NCBI GenBank assembly: GCA_905215445.1
Contig: CAJMPZ010000078.1
Span: forward strand, 1 to 5,090
From: an uncultured bacterium
Lineage (GTDB): Bacteria > Actinomycetota > Coriobacteriia > Coriobacteriales > Coriobacteriaceae
Direction of reading: 5' to 3'
DNA: 5,090 nucleotides
Shown here: piece by piece, positions 5,016-5,090 of the stretch
How positions within the stretch are numbered: the stretch's first letter is position 1
Layout of the letters: each line of letters begins with the position of its first letter
The notes under the pieces: generated by a model
Databases searched by the model: none
The model's input: the letters and a program-made list of their open reading frames with translations, nothing else
Told to the model about the DNA's origin: nothing
Program-made: the position numbers and the translations under genes

Positions 5016-5090
5016 ATGAAACTGTTTTTATGTTCTCACTTTTCAAGTGTAGGAAGTCTGATAAAGGAAGAAATTGAAAATAAAAAAGTC
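5016..5090 (+). CDS. N-terminal fragment, probable peptidase E / class-I glutamine amidotransferase-like protein (S51)
   Basis: An ATG at 5016 opens a frame that stays open for the 25 codons to the right edge. A strong RBS, AAAGGAG at 5002-5008, sits 7 nt upstream. The product begins MKLFLCSHFSSVG and continues with a charged helix rich in Glu and Lys. An MKLFL-type first strand, a short Ser/Ser turn and then a charged helix before the second strand is the usual opening of family S51 peptidase E-like proteins, which cleave Asp-X dipeptides or, in many members, have no known substrate. The Ser-His catalytic region lies outside the window, so this rests on the N-terminus alone. GC content of the visible part is 21 of 75 bases (28%), far below ileS and the dehydrogenase, and codon choice is AT-rich (AAA, TTA, ATA, GAA). 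This points to transfer from a low-GC donor, perhaps a Bacillota gut neighbour. Confidence 0.6.
   Translation, partial: MKLFLCSHFSSVGSLIKEEIENKKV

Noticed and set aside
4892..5077. 61-codon plus-strand frame overlapping the 5016 start
   Set aside because: It is in a different frame from the gene at 5016, which has a strong RBS and a plausible N-terminus. It would read through the promoter and leader and has no RBS of its own.

Overview
The window looks like chromosomal DNA from a GC-rich Coriobacteriia-type gut actinomycete, with Collinsella or a close relative as my best guess. This rests on the overall look of the proteins, the strong G/C preference at third codon positions, and the recurrent GGGGACAGGCACC-type hairpin. 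It is inference, not a database match.

Layout from left to right. Bases 1-126 hold two well-formed hairpins and an open frame of uncertain status. A complete isoleucyl-tRNA synthetase gene (ileS, minus strand, 127-2928, 933 aa, GTG start) fills the left half. Upstream of it on the minus strand (about 3272-2972) is a full T-box leader: a long Stem I with an AUC isoleucine specifier, a Stem III hairpin, an antiterminator with a T-box bulge, and a competing intrinsic terminator with six Us. The ileS gene should therefore be switched on when uncharged tRNA-Ile accumulates.

About 120 bp beyond the likely ileS promoter, a divergent plus-strand gene (3415-4503, 362 aa) encodes an iron-containing alcohol dehydrogenase / glycerol dehydrogenase-like enzyme with the three expected metal ligands. 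It ends in a perfect 16-bp terminator hairpin.

Bases 4553-5015 contain no convincing gene but an unusual density of inverted repeats: a second terminator-like hairpin with T7, a 17-bp hairpin that looks bidirectional, two abutting hairpins, a compact GC-rich hairpin whose core matches the core of the dehydrogenase terminator at 15 of 17 positions, and a pair of 13-nt inverted arms about 100 nt apart. After this the DNA becomes AT-rich. The first 25 codons of a new plus-strand gene (from 5016, 28% GC) run off the right edge; the N-terminus resembles peptidase E / class-I glutamine-amidotransferase-like proteins (family S51). The change in composition suggests this gene was acquired by transfer into a hairpin-rich intergenic site.

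There is no CRISPR array, tRNA, rRNA or recognisable transposase in the window. The most interesting items are the T-box, which has a non-canonical bulge and transcriptional architecture in an apparent actinomycete, and the hairpin cluster at the composition boundary.
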